A DNA stretch of 64,000 nucleotides from Arthonia radiata (taxonomy: Eukaryota > Ascomycota > Arthoniomycetes > Arthoniales > Arthoniaceae), in assembly GCA_002989075.1 (NCBI GenBank), contig PSQN01000010.1, positions 620,001 through 684,000 of the forward strand. The letters are read 5' to 3'. This document shows, piece after piece, positions 12,258 through 22,848 of the stretch (its first letter is position 1; every line of letters starts with the position of its first letter). The notes below the pieces were generated by a model. It was not told the origin of the DNA. It saw only the letters and a list, made by a program, of their open reading frames with translations, and did not search any database. Both the position numbers and the translations under genes were made by a program.

Positions 12258-12578
12258 TCCGTAAGATTTCTGCAATGTTTAATTTTCCATTGCTTACTAT
12301 CCAGCTGCCACAAAGTTCTGTAGAATAAGTTCTCTCTAGATGTATAGCATTACAAGATGAATGAGGGCAATGCATGAAGTGAGGAGATAAGATGTGGCGC
12401 ATTTGCCACCTCCTGACCTGCGCCACGCTCCACTGCCGTTTGCCGACCAAAGCATGCCCAGCCGTCGTCTTGAAAGATGTCTCAATTCAAGCGTGCTGCA
12501 AGATGCAGGCTATGTAAGGTCTCCAGAACACCCAATATTACTCAATCCGTACAGGTAAGCACGAAAGTTTTAATCTAA
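12258..12578. other. Intergenic, 320 bases
   Basis: Short AT-richer spacer between two orphan genes; nothing recognised. Confidence 0.4.
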
Positions 12579-13028
12579 TCAACGGAACGGCATACTGTTG
12601 GATGAACTCAAGCGCAGAGGCGCTGTTGCGAGCTGGATGCTGCCTGCGGTACTCTCTTGTCTGTCAAGGAGGCAAATCTTGAGCTTTTCGGATCGACGGC
12701 GCTGCTGATACACCATGCGGGTGACGCGGACAAGGAAGCGCTTGGAGACTGAGGCAAGATTGAGCACGTGTTCAGTGTAGGTGAGAATGAGGGTCGCGTC
12801 GTTCTCGTGGATGAGTGAGAGATGACCAGCGACGTGGTGGTACACGATTGCTCGGAGGAGTTCCTCGGCGAACAGTTGCTCTATGGCCGCTGTGTACGTC
12901 ACGGTTGTTGAGTGAGGCTGTCGTCGGATCGGCCGCTCCGGGAATAGCGAGGGGATTGCTGTGGGGTGGTCGTCCCTTGCAGAGCAGGAATGTGTTTGAG
13001 GATGAGTGGATTTGTTCATTAATACCAT
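12579..13028 (-). CDS. Small hypothetical protein
   Basis: A 149-residue open frame from the ATG at 13028. The middle (residues about 45-115) is predicted helical by eye: AIEQLFAEELLRAIVYHHVAG, then HVLNLASVSKRFLVRVTRMVYQ, which resembles the end of an F-box plus linker (LASVSKRF). The N-terminal 40 residues are His/Ser/Pro-rich and probably disordered. No catalytic motif is visible. It may be related in style to the preceding orphan at 11610-12257, both carrying F-box-like fragments. Could be a chance open frame; support is only length and amino-acid texture. Confidence 0.35.
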   Translation of the reverse strand: MVLMNKSTHPQTHSCSARDDHPTAIPSLFPERPIRRQPHSTTVTYTAAIEQLFAEELLRAIVYHHVAGHLSLIHENDATLILTYTEHVLNLASVSKRFLVRVTRMVYQQRRRSEKLKICLLDRQESTAGSIQLATAPLRLSSSNSMPFR

Positions 13029-13193
13029 CTCCTGCTACCGATCATGGATCCACCATAAGGAAGCTTTCCAAGGATAAGGCTGAATATAACTGCATTGAAG
13101 CAAGTGGCACACAGCCTCTTATTGTGGGGACACCTAAGGCTAGCAATGCAACAAAGCGAGTGCTACAATATTACCCACTCCCGGAAACCGTTT

Positions 13194-14440
13194 TCACTCG
13201 TTCAAAACCAACCTAAGAGAGCGAATGTTTGGCTTTTTGACGACGACTCGCATAATTAGGGGGTGGTTCCGCCTCCTCCTGGCCTCAGCAGCCTCCCACT
13301 CACCGAATTCCTTCTTGGTCATGAACATCTTCTTGTATTCTCGCGAACCATCACGGGCTGGTTTCTTGTGTTGAGCTGCATACGGGCCATGAGGATCCCT
13401 CAACTCTTTTTCGATGTTTTGAGCAATTTGCAGGCGGAGCGAGCGCGTCCAAGCCTCGAGCTCAGCTCGATGTCGTCCTAGATTCCCAGTCAAGGCCGCA
13501 TGCTTGGAACGTCGGTATGTTATGAGGACGAATTCGCGTACAAGGTGTACCAAGTCCCAATATGTATTACCTATGGCCAGGAAAGCTGATGACGTCTTTG
13601 CGTAGGTGATGGTCATAAGTGTCTTCAGCGGTCTGACCCGAGAATCCTTAGCTCTTTCCAAAATTGATAATTGGTGGAATTGTGTTTGTGCATGCTTCAT
13701 AATGCGGCAACTGTCAGCGAGCATTGTCTGTAGCAAATAAGTACGTTTCAATACATCCTGGCTGATCAAATTGTTCTCATCAAGCATCAATTGCGTGATA
13801 CGTAATGTCCGCAAACGCGTGTTGTGTTATAGTCGCTTTCATAGATAAATTGATTCCGTTTTGCAACGAGCATGAGTTGCCGTCGCAACGGGTTTCTGTA
13901 AGAGATACTGTCCAGAATTGGATTCATCGTGATCAACCGCTGGGTCAATCGTAATTCATCTGGGACAGTGCGCTCATGGATCAGATCAGGAGCTTTGTTT
14001 CGAATGTCGTCTTTCTCCAATGCTTTCAAAGCAGCTTCGATGGCCTCCCGCAATTCTGCTGCGCCGTAGACCGCGCGAAAAGTCCTGAAAGCTAGGTTCG
14101 GAGGCAGTCTCGTCTGATCAATGTTCGACAAGCTCATTCGCATGTTTCCCGCCACCACTCTCCACTTCGACAAAGCTTGCCTGAGCTCTGCTGCGCGCTG
14201 CGTATAATAGGGACTGCGAGGGACTGGTCTATGTGGGTACATGAACATCTTGTGCTTCTTTGACCACTGCCTATGCAGCTTGGTCACTCCCATCTTTGTA
14301 GTCGAAGCTTCACGCGTGGGCATAAGTAGCGGCCATCGACTCGCTGCCATAGTCTTGGCAAATAGTAATCCGCGGCGTGCAGAGTACGCGCCGTTGGAGA
14401 TTCGACGCAATGAGTTGCTGTCGCACGTACGTGCCGCCAT
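13194..14440 (-). CDS. Orphan protein with mitochondrial-type N-terminus, two exons
   Basis: Two long open frames overlap in different phases. They join in phase 0 if a 74-base intron (13801-13728; donor GTATCA, acceptor TTGCTACAG) is removed: exon 1 14440-13802, exon 2 13727-13194, giving 390 residues. The start is the ATG at 14440; a TTG-led extension is ignored. Residues 1-55 are rich in Arg, Ser and Ala with almost no acidic residues (NSLRRISNGAYSARRGLLFAK), typical of a mitochondrial presequence. The rest is basic and helical with no domain I recognise. The donor is weak, so a frameshift is the alternative explanation. It is divergent from LSM5, sharing a 434-base promoter region. Confidence 0.5.
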
Positions 14441-14874
14441 TGTCAAAAGGGGCTCTAATCTACACTCTTGTGAGGCGCAGCCGTTGAAGAGCTCTTCATC
14501 CCACCATCTGCCGAACTCTGCGCAAGTCCGACAAGCTCAGTGCAAACACTGGCATCTGCCACTTACAATGTAGAGAAGATGTACAATAGACTGCAACTAC
14601 CACCCCTTTCCAGGAGTGTTCTATAGCGCGCGAGAAAGGCTCGCTTCCGTTGTACCTCGTAGTCGCATACATTACGAGTGATAGGAGACAGTTCTAGATG
14701 AGCAATTGCTTCGTGATACACAAACATTGGCATCCTGCCTCACTTCTCAGGCCAACGTCCATGATGTTGTACTCACCACTTTGATCTTCTCGGACCTAAA
14801 CTATGCCATCATCTATCGTACACGGCACTCTCTTACAGCTCAGCTCCTGACATCAATCCATCCACACATCCACG
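14441..14874. promoter_or_regulatory. Divergent promoter region, orphan gene / LSM5
   Basis: 434 bases separate two divergent start codons. The last ~80 bases before the LSM5 ATG are CT/CA-rich. No TATA box or factor site that I would defend. Confidence 0.4.
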
Positions 14875-15291
14875 ATGGCATCCACCCTCCTCCCCCTCGA
14901 GCTCATCGACAAATGCGTCGGCTCGCGCATCTGGGTGATTATGAAAGGCGACAAGGAGTTCACCGGCACGCTGCAGGGCTTCGACGACTTCGTGAACATG
15001 GTGCTGAGCGACGTGACGGAGTATGACTACAGTGGCGGCGGCCCGAAGAAGCTGAAGAAGATCCTGCTGAATGGCAATAATGTTTGTATGGTGAGTTGAG
15101 TGCGCTCTTTAAAGTTGGTGGAGGTGGTAATCGAGAGGAAGGGGGGAGAGAGGAAAGAAGCGGCAGTGAGGGTGTGGACTGAGTTGACGGGAGAGGCGTG
15201 ATAGAAATGGTGGGCTTGAATGAGAATATTGGCTGACATGTCGCAGTTGATACCGGGTGGTGAGGGCCCTATGGCGAATGGGGAGCGATGA
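14875..15291 (+). CDS. LSM5: U6 snRNA-associated Sm-like protein LSm5
   Basis: Exon 1 14875-15090 and exon 2 15247-15291 join in phase 0 into 86 residues. The 156-base intron has donor GTGAGT, a GGCTGAC branch site and acceptor TCGCAG. The Sm1 motif runs from about residue 15 ([15 protein letters not shown]... with the [10 protein letters not shown] core) and Sm2 is [13 protein letters not shown], split by the intron after Met72. The asparagine in FVNMVL is the RNA-contacting residue of the family. LSm5 is part of the LSm2-8 ring that binds the U6 3' end in the nucleus and of the cytoplasmic LSm1-7 ring in mRNA decay. Length matches the family. The second exon encodes only 14 residues, so a prediction based on one open frame would lose the end of Sm2. 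Confidence 0.95.
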
Positions 15292-15672
15292 GACGGCATG
15301 CTAGAGAAGCAACGAGAGATAATTGATCGTGCGATATACCAGACGGGAAGATAAGGCCGCACATGAGTACACACTCGTCGTGCGAATCGCCATTGCAACA
15401 GCCAGCAAATGTCCACACATTGAAGGCGAGACGGATCCGAATGGAGACAGGGCTAAGCACACACAGCGTGAGCCTTCATGACCCTCGCTTCTCTTCAATG
15501 TGCGCTATATGCTCTGCACGCGGCCCAGACTTTTACCGCGCAGGGAAGAAGAAGCTGCATACAGCTCAAAGCAGGCCCCCCAGACTCTGCTGGCCTACTA
15601 GAACATCGCTCTTGCAGCAATTTTCATAGCTATGCAGATGCAGCAATCTCAGCGGCCTTTACGAACGCCGCT
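15292..15672. other. Convergent intergenic, LSM5 / eIF3m
   Basis: 381 bases of 3' flanks of two converging genes. Nothing else recognised. Confidence 0.5.
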
Positions 15673-17135
15673 CTACGCACCAATCCCATCCTCCGTGCCC
15701 AGCTCCTGCCTCCGCAGTCTCCTGCCACCACTCACGCCGTCGATCTTCGCGTCCAGGCTCTTCAACTCCTCTTCCTTCTGCCGGATCGTATCCTCCTTCT
15801 GCTGACGCAGAACCTCAAGTACACCACGCAGACCTTCGCGCCACACGTCCAGCCGATTTGCAACGTCTCTCCACTGGCTATCCGTGAAGACTCTGTAAGT
15901 CGCTCGATGCACGAGAAACTCCTTGCGCTGCTGGCTCAGCTTGCCCTCGACCAGACCAGCTCTTATCACGTCAATCATCCACATCTCCACTTCCTCTTGC
16001 GGTACTTGTAGCGCCTCAGCGATCTGTGCGTATGGCAGTGCTCGTCCGCGATTGTTCGAGGAAGCAGCTAAGCTCGCAACAGTCAGTAAGCGGATCTTGC
16101 GGTTCAGCACGTCCTTGTTGAGGCTCTGCTGCTCGAGGAAGTTCGGATGCTCCTCGTTGAAGCTGAGGAAGTCGTCGTAGCTGTCCGACACGAAGTGCTC
16201 GAGTAGCTGATACCATACAGGCTCGCGCGTCCGCAGTGACTGCACCGGGTCCAGAGCTGTGAGGTCTTCAAAGTCGAAACGTGACGGACTAACAAGAGCG
16301 GTCTTGAGTGCTTCGAGCGCAAGCTTACGGGCTTCGTCACCGCTGGCGTCATCTGGAGAGATCGTACGCAGAGCCTTCAGAAGGAAGCCATATGATTCTT
16401 GTGATGCTTTTGAGGAGGCATCTTGCTGTTGTGCTGCGCTGGTCGATTGTGAAGCAACCTGTGAGAGCTTGATGTAGAGGCGGCGTTGCTGCTCGGTCGA
16501 AGCCTCCCATGCCTCCATCCATCCGTCTAGATGGCGTAGGTAGGGTCGTAGGTTATCGTAGGTACCGGATCTTGTGACGTTGTCGAGGATGGCGTTGAAC
16601 ACCGGGTATCGAATGCCATCGTCGTGGTCAATGATGTTGAATACAGTGGTGAGGACTGTCATGGAGATTGAAACTCGTGTTGCAGCGGATGAGACGGAAG
16701 TGAGGCTGTCCGGGCTCGATAGTGATTGGCACAGTGGTTTGAGGTAGGGATCGATCTCGGATCCTTGTGTGAGGAGGTGTATGAGGAGATTGTAGGACGG
16801 TATGATTTCTGTTGGACACATCAGCATGCTTACAAGTGCGCGCTGAACTGTAATGCCTGCTACGCACCTTTCTCTGGTGCTGTGTTGAGGACACTGCTGG
16901 TCTTTGTGACGGCCTTCAACACAGCATCCTTTGCTGCTTCGATGTCATCTTCCTTGTCTTCGCTCTCCTCTTCCTCTACTTGTGTGACTTTCTCAAGCAG
17001 TGGCGCGACTTCTTCTTTCAGTGAAGGTGATTCTGCATTTTGTGCTTTGCGCAGGCCGTCAATGTAGTCTGCGAGCTCGTCCACTAATTCGCGAAATGAG
17101 CCTTCGATGAGGAGAGTGTTGGCCGGGCCCGGCAT
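15673..17135 (-). CDS. EIF3M: Translation initiation factor eIF3 subunit m
   Basis: Exon 1 17135-16868 and exon 2 16808-15673, intron of 59 bases (GTGCGT ... TCCAACAG), phase 1, giving 467 residues. The first true ATG is at 17135; an in-frame TTG lies just upstream. The N-terminal ~100 residues include an acidic run (VEEEESEDKEDD). A helical-repeat region follows, with a C-terminal PCI winged-helix domain (about residues 300-420: IRLLTVASLA, AEALQVPQEEVEMWMIDVI, then EGKLSQQRKEFLVHR), and a charged helical tail. This arrangement and the sequence around VEMWMIDVIRAGLVEG are characteristic of eIF3m. The protein is a core-octamer subunit of eIF3, acting in 43S recruitment in the cytoplasm. It is divergent from the permease gene at 18005. 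Confidence 0.93.
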
Positions 17136-18004
17136 TTCCAAAATATGAACAATATCCTCAAGGCAAGTTTATCGGTGGCCCAGGCCGGTTCGTGCGGTAT
17201 GAATAACTTTGACGGGCTTCTGAAAAGTTTCGAATTGAAGAAGCTTGCCACTGAAAGAAGATGCTAGTGGGCACAGCTGCGCGTGGATGTGCGTTTTGCT
17301 CGTGGATGATTGATTTAGGCCTGCGTTTGCGATACCTCGTAGCAATGATAGCTTTTTGACGTATTTAACCTGCCTCGAACTTTCTCAGAATCTCTTTTGC
17401 TCGCTGTGTGGCCTCGTGGGAAGTGTCACCTAAGACCTATCTCCGCGAGCTAAGTCTCATCTGCTAGTGCGGTTTGGATCATATCACGTGCATTGATTAC
17501 ACTCACGTGATATGCTTCCTGCACAGTCTAAGCTCCAAACTCTATTGTCGAGGCTCATTACTCCCCGAGCCATCTGTTCCCCAGGTCTCATGTCCTGATC
17601 ATCGTAATTTTGGAAAGTCGAAGGCGCAATTCTTCACTCTGCGACTGACCGAGGGTCTGGGTTTCAAACAGAGTCGAGAGGGTGTCAACTGTGGGCGCTT
17701 CCTGAGACTCTCATTTTACGCTCTGCCACTTTCGCAAGTCGGCCATGGCATAGTCGTATCTTCCAGCCTTGCATTTCATTTCACTGCAATCGGGAGAGAT
17801 CAATCTGTTCTCTGTTCGGTAACACTGGGTGATTTGGCCGGAGGTCGATGGGTAGGACAGGATTTCTAACCCTGAAAATGACGCGATCATCTTCCTAGAT
17901 TGTGTGCATCATTATTCGCCGCATCAGGGCACATCTCAGTAGGCTTTCATTATGGTTTCATATCATTCGCGCTCCAGAAAAACGTTTAGTTGTTCCATAT
18001 CATC
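17136..18004. promoter_or_regulatory. Divergent promoter, eIF3m / methionine permease
   Basis: 869 bases between divergent start codons. Apart from the CACGTG inverted repeat it holds a short open frame (17474-17869, plus) without recognisable motifs, which I regard as chance. Confidence 0.5.
17481..17513. promoter_or_regulatory. Perfect inverted repeat of two CACGTG boxes
   Basis: ATATCACGTG at 17481-17490 and its exact reverse complement CACGTGATAT at 17504-17513 flank a 13-base spacer. CACGTG, usually as TCACGTG, is the binding site of Cbf1-type bHLH factors, which in yeast recruit Met4 to sulfur-assimilation promoters including methionine permease. It lies 492 bases before the permease ATG and 346 bases before the eIF3m ATG. 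The site identity is seen; its use by a Cbf1 homologue is inferred. Confidence 0.6.
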
Positions 18005-19681
18005 ATGCCAGATCCCGAGAATCAGCCATTGTTAGCTGAACCAAGCCCTGAGCGTCACGATGACAGACCACAGAGTTCAAGCAAACCCTCCAATCTCGAA
18101 TCCGATGTCATCCCGGAGACAGCCACTGTCGGAAGGCGTATCGGCTGGATCAGCGCCTACATATTGGTCGTCTCAAGGGTCATCGGCAGCGGCGTGTTCG
18201 CCATGCCCGGAACTGTCCTGCAAACTGTTGGTAGCCCTGCACTAGCACTCATACTGTGGACTGCCGGCGCCGTCGTCGCTTGTGCAGGGCTTGCTATCGA
18301 CATTGAATACGGTTGTATGCTCCCGCGTTCGGGTGGCATCAAGGTCTACCTGGAGTACACATATCGGTGGCCACCGTTTTTCGCTTCCGTTATGGTTGCT
18401 GTACAAGCGGTCCTCTTGGGCTTTACGGCTTCCAATTGCATCGTGTTTGCCAAGTACAGCATCTACGCTTTCCGGCTGAACCCCGGGGACGTGGAGGTCA
18501 AAGCCCTAGCAGCCGGCCTGCTCACTACAATTTCCGTCATTCATGGGTGCTTCTACCGCACGGGTATTTGGATTCAAAATGTCTTAGGCTGGCTAAAGAT
18601 AGCCTTGATCGCCTCTATGGTGCTAACAGGCTTGTTCGTGGTAGGTGTGCGTCCACCCGTTGGACATCCGGAGACGCGTCCTTCCTGGCTTCAAGACCCG
18701 TGGTTGGGCTCTGATACCGCGTGGAACAGTTTGGCAACGTCTTTCTTCAAGGTCTTCTACTCGTATGCTGGACTCAATAATATCAACAACGTCCTGAACG
18801 AGGTGAAGAACCCCGTTCGCACGTTGCGATCTGTTGGACCAGCAGCTCTGTTGACCGCCTGCGTCACATATTTTTTGATCAACGTAGCATACTTTCAAGT
18901 CGTTCCAATCGAGGAAGCAAAGGAGGGCAGAGAGCTGATCGCGGCGCTCTTTTTCGAACGGATCTTCGGGTCGTCAGTAGGCGGCGTGTTCTTTCCTCTT
19001 GCGATCGCAGTCAGCGCTGCAGGGAACGTAATGGTTGTCACGTTCAGCTTAGTAGGCCGCTATCTTACCTCTTTTGACGATGACTAACTATCCCAGGCTC
19101 GACTCAATCAAGAGGTCGCGCGGCAAGGCTTCCTGCCCTGGGCTGATCTGCTCGCGTCATCGAAACCTTACGGAGCTCCTCTTGGCGGGCTGCTCGTCCA
19201 CTACGTACCGTCACTGCTCGTTATCGTTTGCCCGCCTTCTTCAACAGTCTACTCTTTCATCGCGGATGTCGAAGGCTACGCAGCGCAATTCTATGTCCTC
19301 GCTGTAGCGATCGGTCTACTTCTGCTTCGACGAAGACGGCCGGAGCTACATCGACCTTTTAGAGCATGGCTTCCCGCCGTTTGGTTGAGGATACTGCTCT
19401 CGTTCGCGTTGCTGGCGGCCCCTTTCTTCCCACCGAAAGGGCATTCTGACGTCGATTTCTTCTATGCGTCATATGCGTTGGTGGCGCTGAGCATGTGAGT
19501 GTCTATTGGTCCATGGCGGAATTAACGGCTAATTGTTTGTTACAGTATTTTATCTGGCGTGGTCTATTGGTATGCATGGATCATACTATTGCCTCGGTGG
19601 AGGCAGTCTCAGTATGTCGAGGAAGCAGATGCCCTTGACGACGGAACTACTGTTACCAGACTTGTTCGGAAGAATCTTTAG
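18005..19681 (+). CDS. MUP1: Methionine permease, LAT/APC family (MUP1-like)
   Basis: Three exons (18005-19051, 19097-19494, 19546-19681) join cleanly to 526 residues. Intron 1 is 45 bases with a textbook GACTAAC branch and CCCAG end; intron 2 is 51 bases with donor GTGAGT. The protein has about twelve hydrophobic segments. The first contains the family glycine-rich signature (VIGSGVFAMPGTV, near residue 60), and later segments include VFYSYAGLNNINNVLNEVKNP and GNVMVVTFSLARLNQE. These are features of the fungal L-type methionine/amino-acid permeases (Mup1/Mup3 group) at the plasma membrane. The cytosolic N-terminus carries acidic and Ser/Pro residues where Mup1 is ubiquitinated in yeast. Low-affinity Mup3-like specificity is equally possible. 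The upstream CACGTG pair fits sulfur control. Confidence 0.85.
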
Positions 19682-20121
19682 CTTGAAAGCTCATACGGGC
19701 TCCATAGCTTGACATACGGTATTAAATACAATCACTAGACGCAGCGGACGGTCTGCAGAACATGCTTGTTTTACTGAACTTAGGATACAAAGTCTCCTGA
19801 TCATGCCGATATACTTTCGGACTTTGCAGTCATGTTGTACTTGCCACGTTCGAATGTGCGCAAATCTAGCGCAGTATCTCATTCATGGTTTGATCCACCT
19901 TATCGCTCGTTCCATGTCTATTGGTTTCCAATGTTGTAGTTTCCATACAGTCCATCAACACATGAAGAGACTCGGAAGAACTTGGAAATGTTCGGGTGTA
20001 TGTCCATCAGTCGCTACAGTGTCGATCCTCTTTAGGCGGGTATAACGTCCCTCCTCTTCTTTCAGGGCCCATCAACAGTCAAATGAGTCATCCTTGGTGT
20101 GGGGGAACAGGTCGCAATTTT
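19682..20121. other. Convergent intergenic, 440 bases
   Basis: 3' flanks of the permease gene and of the Clr5-domain gene; nothing recognised. Confidence 0.5.
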
Positions 20122-21641
20122 TCATTCCAAAAATCGCATGAAAATCTCGTAGAACTTCTTAAGCCAACACTGCATCGGAAGGAATTTCCGATTTCTGCAA
20201 GCTGAGTCGAGCTCGAAGCTCCAGCTCATCAAACCGTCGCGCCAGGTGAAGAAATCTCGTTCAATGTCCAGGCGCAGACTGTCACCAGGGCTCAGAGCCT
20301 CTCTGAGACACCCTTCCAGCAGGCAAAGAATTTTTTGAGACTCTTCCTGTTTAGAAGACTCGATGCTTTCAAGTGCAATAGTGAAAGCTACGGCATGACC
20401 CCATTCTTGCGCGGAGCGAATGATGTATGATTTGACGGCCTGGGCCCACCACGACCTCAACATGAAGACAGTACCACTCAGTCCCCAGGGAACTTGTTTG
20501 GAGTCTCGCTGCAATGCAAAGCGTAGCATGAGGAGGTTGAACAAGCATCGAGGTCGCTGTGCACGTACGTCCGCCTCAAGAATGTCTTGGATCTCTGGAG
20601 ATTGTTCCAGCCGGGCGAAGGGACTTGACTCTAAAGCAGAGATGGCTCGCTTAGTCATTTCGGCCCATGCTCTAAAAAGAGGCTGGACATTATGTTTGTT
20701 ATTTGATTCTGAGTGCGTCATGGAAGCATGAAGGTGTTGAATGCTCTCTGACTGTAGGGCTCCAATGAGGTAAGCCCGTGAACGTCCAATGACTATATTG
20801 GCTGGATCTCTATCGAAGTTTCCTCCGATCTTCATGTGTTGCCAACTTTGATCGGCAGCTTGCGCCTTTTGTCTTGGTGTTTGATCACTACGGGTTATCT
20901 ATAAGTCGTCAGGCATCGGCGGCTGCTCCGCAGTCGGCGGTCGCCTCATCATATCTTCAAACCTCTGCCCGACAGGCTTCTTGCGATAGAACTCTGCGAG
21001 ATCGTTGGCGGTGATGGGCTCCCCTCTCAGGAAAAGCAAAGGGGGCGGAATTCCATGCTCTTTGTGGCGTTGATATGCATGGACAGCTGCCCTCATCTCA
21101 TGCTCACGTCGAGACTTCTGGAAGCCCCATGCCTTTGTACGCTGACGCAACATGCGCTCTGTATGCTTTGTTAGATAATATTGAGCTATCGCTTTCGCAG
21201 CCTTCATATTGAAATAGTCTCAACGTTTCTCAGGCTGATGTCAAGACTTCAATGGTGAACTTACGTGATATAGCGTCCAGAGTCTTCTCGCAACACTTTG
21301 GCCACGTCAGGCAGCTTCATGCGACGAACCTTATAAAGGTCATGAATCCTTGCCCTCATCTGATCCCAATCACTTTTCGTGGGTACAGTATTGAACCTTA
21401 GGGGACTGACATCCTGTATGTCAGCTGACCCAGATTTCGCATCACATTCTGAGGGACGCATGGTCCTGGGCGCTGATCTATGTGCCGGACGCTCTTGCAT
21501 AGTCTGAAAGTTGTCTGTCGGTTCAACTGGGGTTGAACAAGGCCCGCATGCTGAAGGTCTGCTTGTTATGGCCTGGGGGTCACAGACATCGTGATGCCCA
21601 CACAGATATTTGGCCAGTCGCCGATTGAAACTCGAGTCCAT
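20122..21641 (-). pseudogene. Clr5-domain protein gene, probably broken
   Basis: The first exon starts at the ATG at 21641. It carries, near its end, the N-terminal part of a Clr5 domain (DWDQMRARIHDLYKVRRMKL), and the next frame continues it with TERMLRQRTKAWGFQKS, the KWGxxKN-type end. Clr5 is a short DNA-binding-like domain found on many filamentous-fungal proteins, named after a fission yeast silencing factor. A strong GTAAGT donor ends exon 1 at about 21267, but no AG acceptor restores the phase of exon 2. A single TAG at 20899-20901 then separates the Clr5 exon from a further 237-residue open stretch in the same frame (20835-20122), a helical region typical of the C-terminal part of these proteins. 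Two independent defects suggest a recent pseudogene; an unusual intron or a sequencing error remain possible. Confidence 0.65.
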
Positions 21642-22033
21642 GAGATCGGTCGCGAATTACAAAAGATGATGACAGCGTTCCGATGCGGTCTGCAGAGATC
21701 TCGGAGTGAGTAATTCTTGATAACGGCGAAAAAATCGATGAGCGTTAGAGGGCAAACCCTCAGTAGATCAATGCGAGAGCTTTCTAGCAACGAATCTGCG
21801 CATTTTTTACCACCAGGAACGAATTTTGTGTAAGTTCGAAGGGGGTTCGCAACCGGGTGCGCCTGTTCCGCTTTGAAGCCTGCGTCAGGCAAACGACAGC
21901 ATGCGCAACGATTGGCTGGGCGAGCGACCCTGCATGAGCGTACGCGGGCGCCACTACCAGGGCGAATAGCCTTTATGAAAAAGGATCAACGGAGGCGTTG
22001 TCGGATTGTGAAGGCCTCTACCGAACAAATTCT
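21642..22033. other. Intergenic left flank of the repeat array
   Basis: 392 bases upstream of the Clr5-domain gene. An overlapping minus-strand open frame (21892-21566) is not supported by motifs. Confidence 0.4.
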
Positions 22034-22718
22034 TGGAAAACGACTATGCTAGCAGACGGAGCATAAGGGCAGCAGCTCCATCCCACCAGGACGGCACTTG
22101 CACCTTTGATTAACGTCTGTGACCAGCGACTTAGAGAACGACCATGCAGCGCTGTCGGAACACACTTCATTTGCCGGAAATGCATTCATGTGGCGTTGGA
22201 GAACGACCGTGTTATGTATAGCGCTGATGCAAGTCCTTGTCGGCATCCATCATGGCTTGGAGAACGACCATGCAGCGCTGTCCGAGGCCTCGTCGCGGCA
22301 AACGAAGCACTCATCGTGGCTTGGAAAACGACCGTGCGGCGCTGTTGCCGCGGGGGCTCGTCATTGTCTGGAGAACGACCTTGCAGCGCCTGTTGGGTCC
22401 CCGTGGTCGATTGGCGCGGGCATCGCACCTGGAAAACGACCATGCAGCGCTTATGCAAGGTCTCGCCGCTCCGGCCCCTGGAAGCCATTACACAAGAAAA
22501 CCAACCATGCAGCGTGTCTCGCTATCGAGATCCCTGCTCTTTTACCGCAAAATTGTTCCGGCATGGAAAACGACCACGCAGCGCTTTTGCAAGGTCTCGG
22601 CGCTAATGCCCTGATTCTTGAAACCCATTTTCCAAGGGAAAGGGAAACGACCATGCAGCAGCCCCTCAAGCCGTGTCTGATCAGACGTCCATTGACGTCG
22701 GGGAAACGACTCCGCAGG
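22034..22718 (+). repeat. Array of about 11 direct copies of a ~20-bp core
   Basis: Copies close to GGARAACGACCRTGCAGCGC begin near 22034, 22131, 22196, 22257, 22321, 22368, 22428, 22493, 22563, 22640 and 22698. All are in the same orientation, spaced 97, 65, 61, 64, 47, 60, 65, 70, 77 and 58 bases. The core is strongly conserved, while the ~40 bases between copies are mostly unrelated. Two or three spacers share GCAAGGTCTCG-like sequence (22454-22465, 22587-22599 and weakly 22229-22240), so an old ~60-base unit is likely. Spacings are not multiples of three and the core falls in all three frames, so it is not coding repeat. One outlying direct copy lies at 23053-23074 and one inverted copy at 23221-23238. 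Confidence 0.85.
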
Positions 22719-22848
22719 TCGGCAGAGCTCCATCCCCAACGCCCTGTGAACTTCATCTGATGTTATTACGGAGGGAGGGAGGCATGAGATTCAAATGATG
22801 ACTCTTACGCTCATTGGTCGCTGTTCCTTGTCCAAGGAATAGGATCAT

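Noticed and set aside
22034-22718. CRISPR array
   Set aside because: Repeats vary between copies, spacing is irregular (47-97 bases), some spacers resemble each other, no cas genes are present and the DNA is clearly eukaryotic.
22119-22760. Long open frame across the repeat array as a repeat protein
   Set aside because: The core is read in all three frames along the array, the frame begins with a non-ATG codon, and competing open frames exist on both strands; the openness follows from GC-rich, stop-poor sequence.
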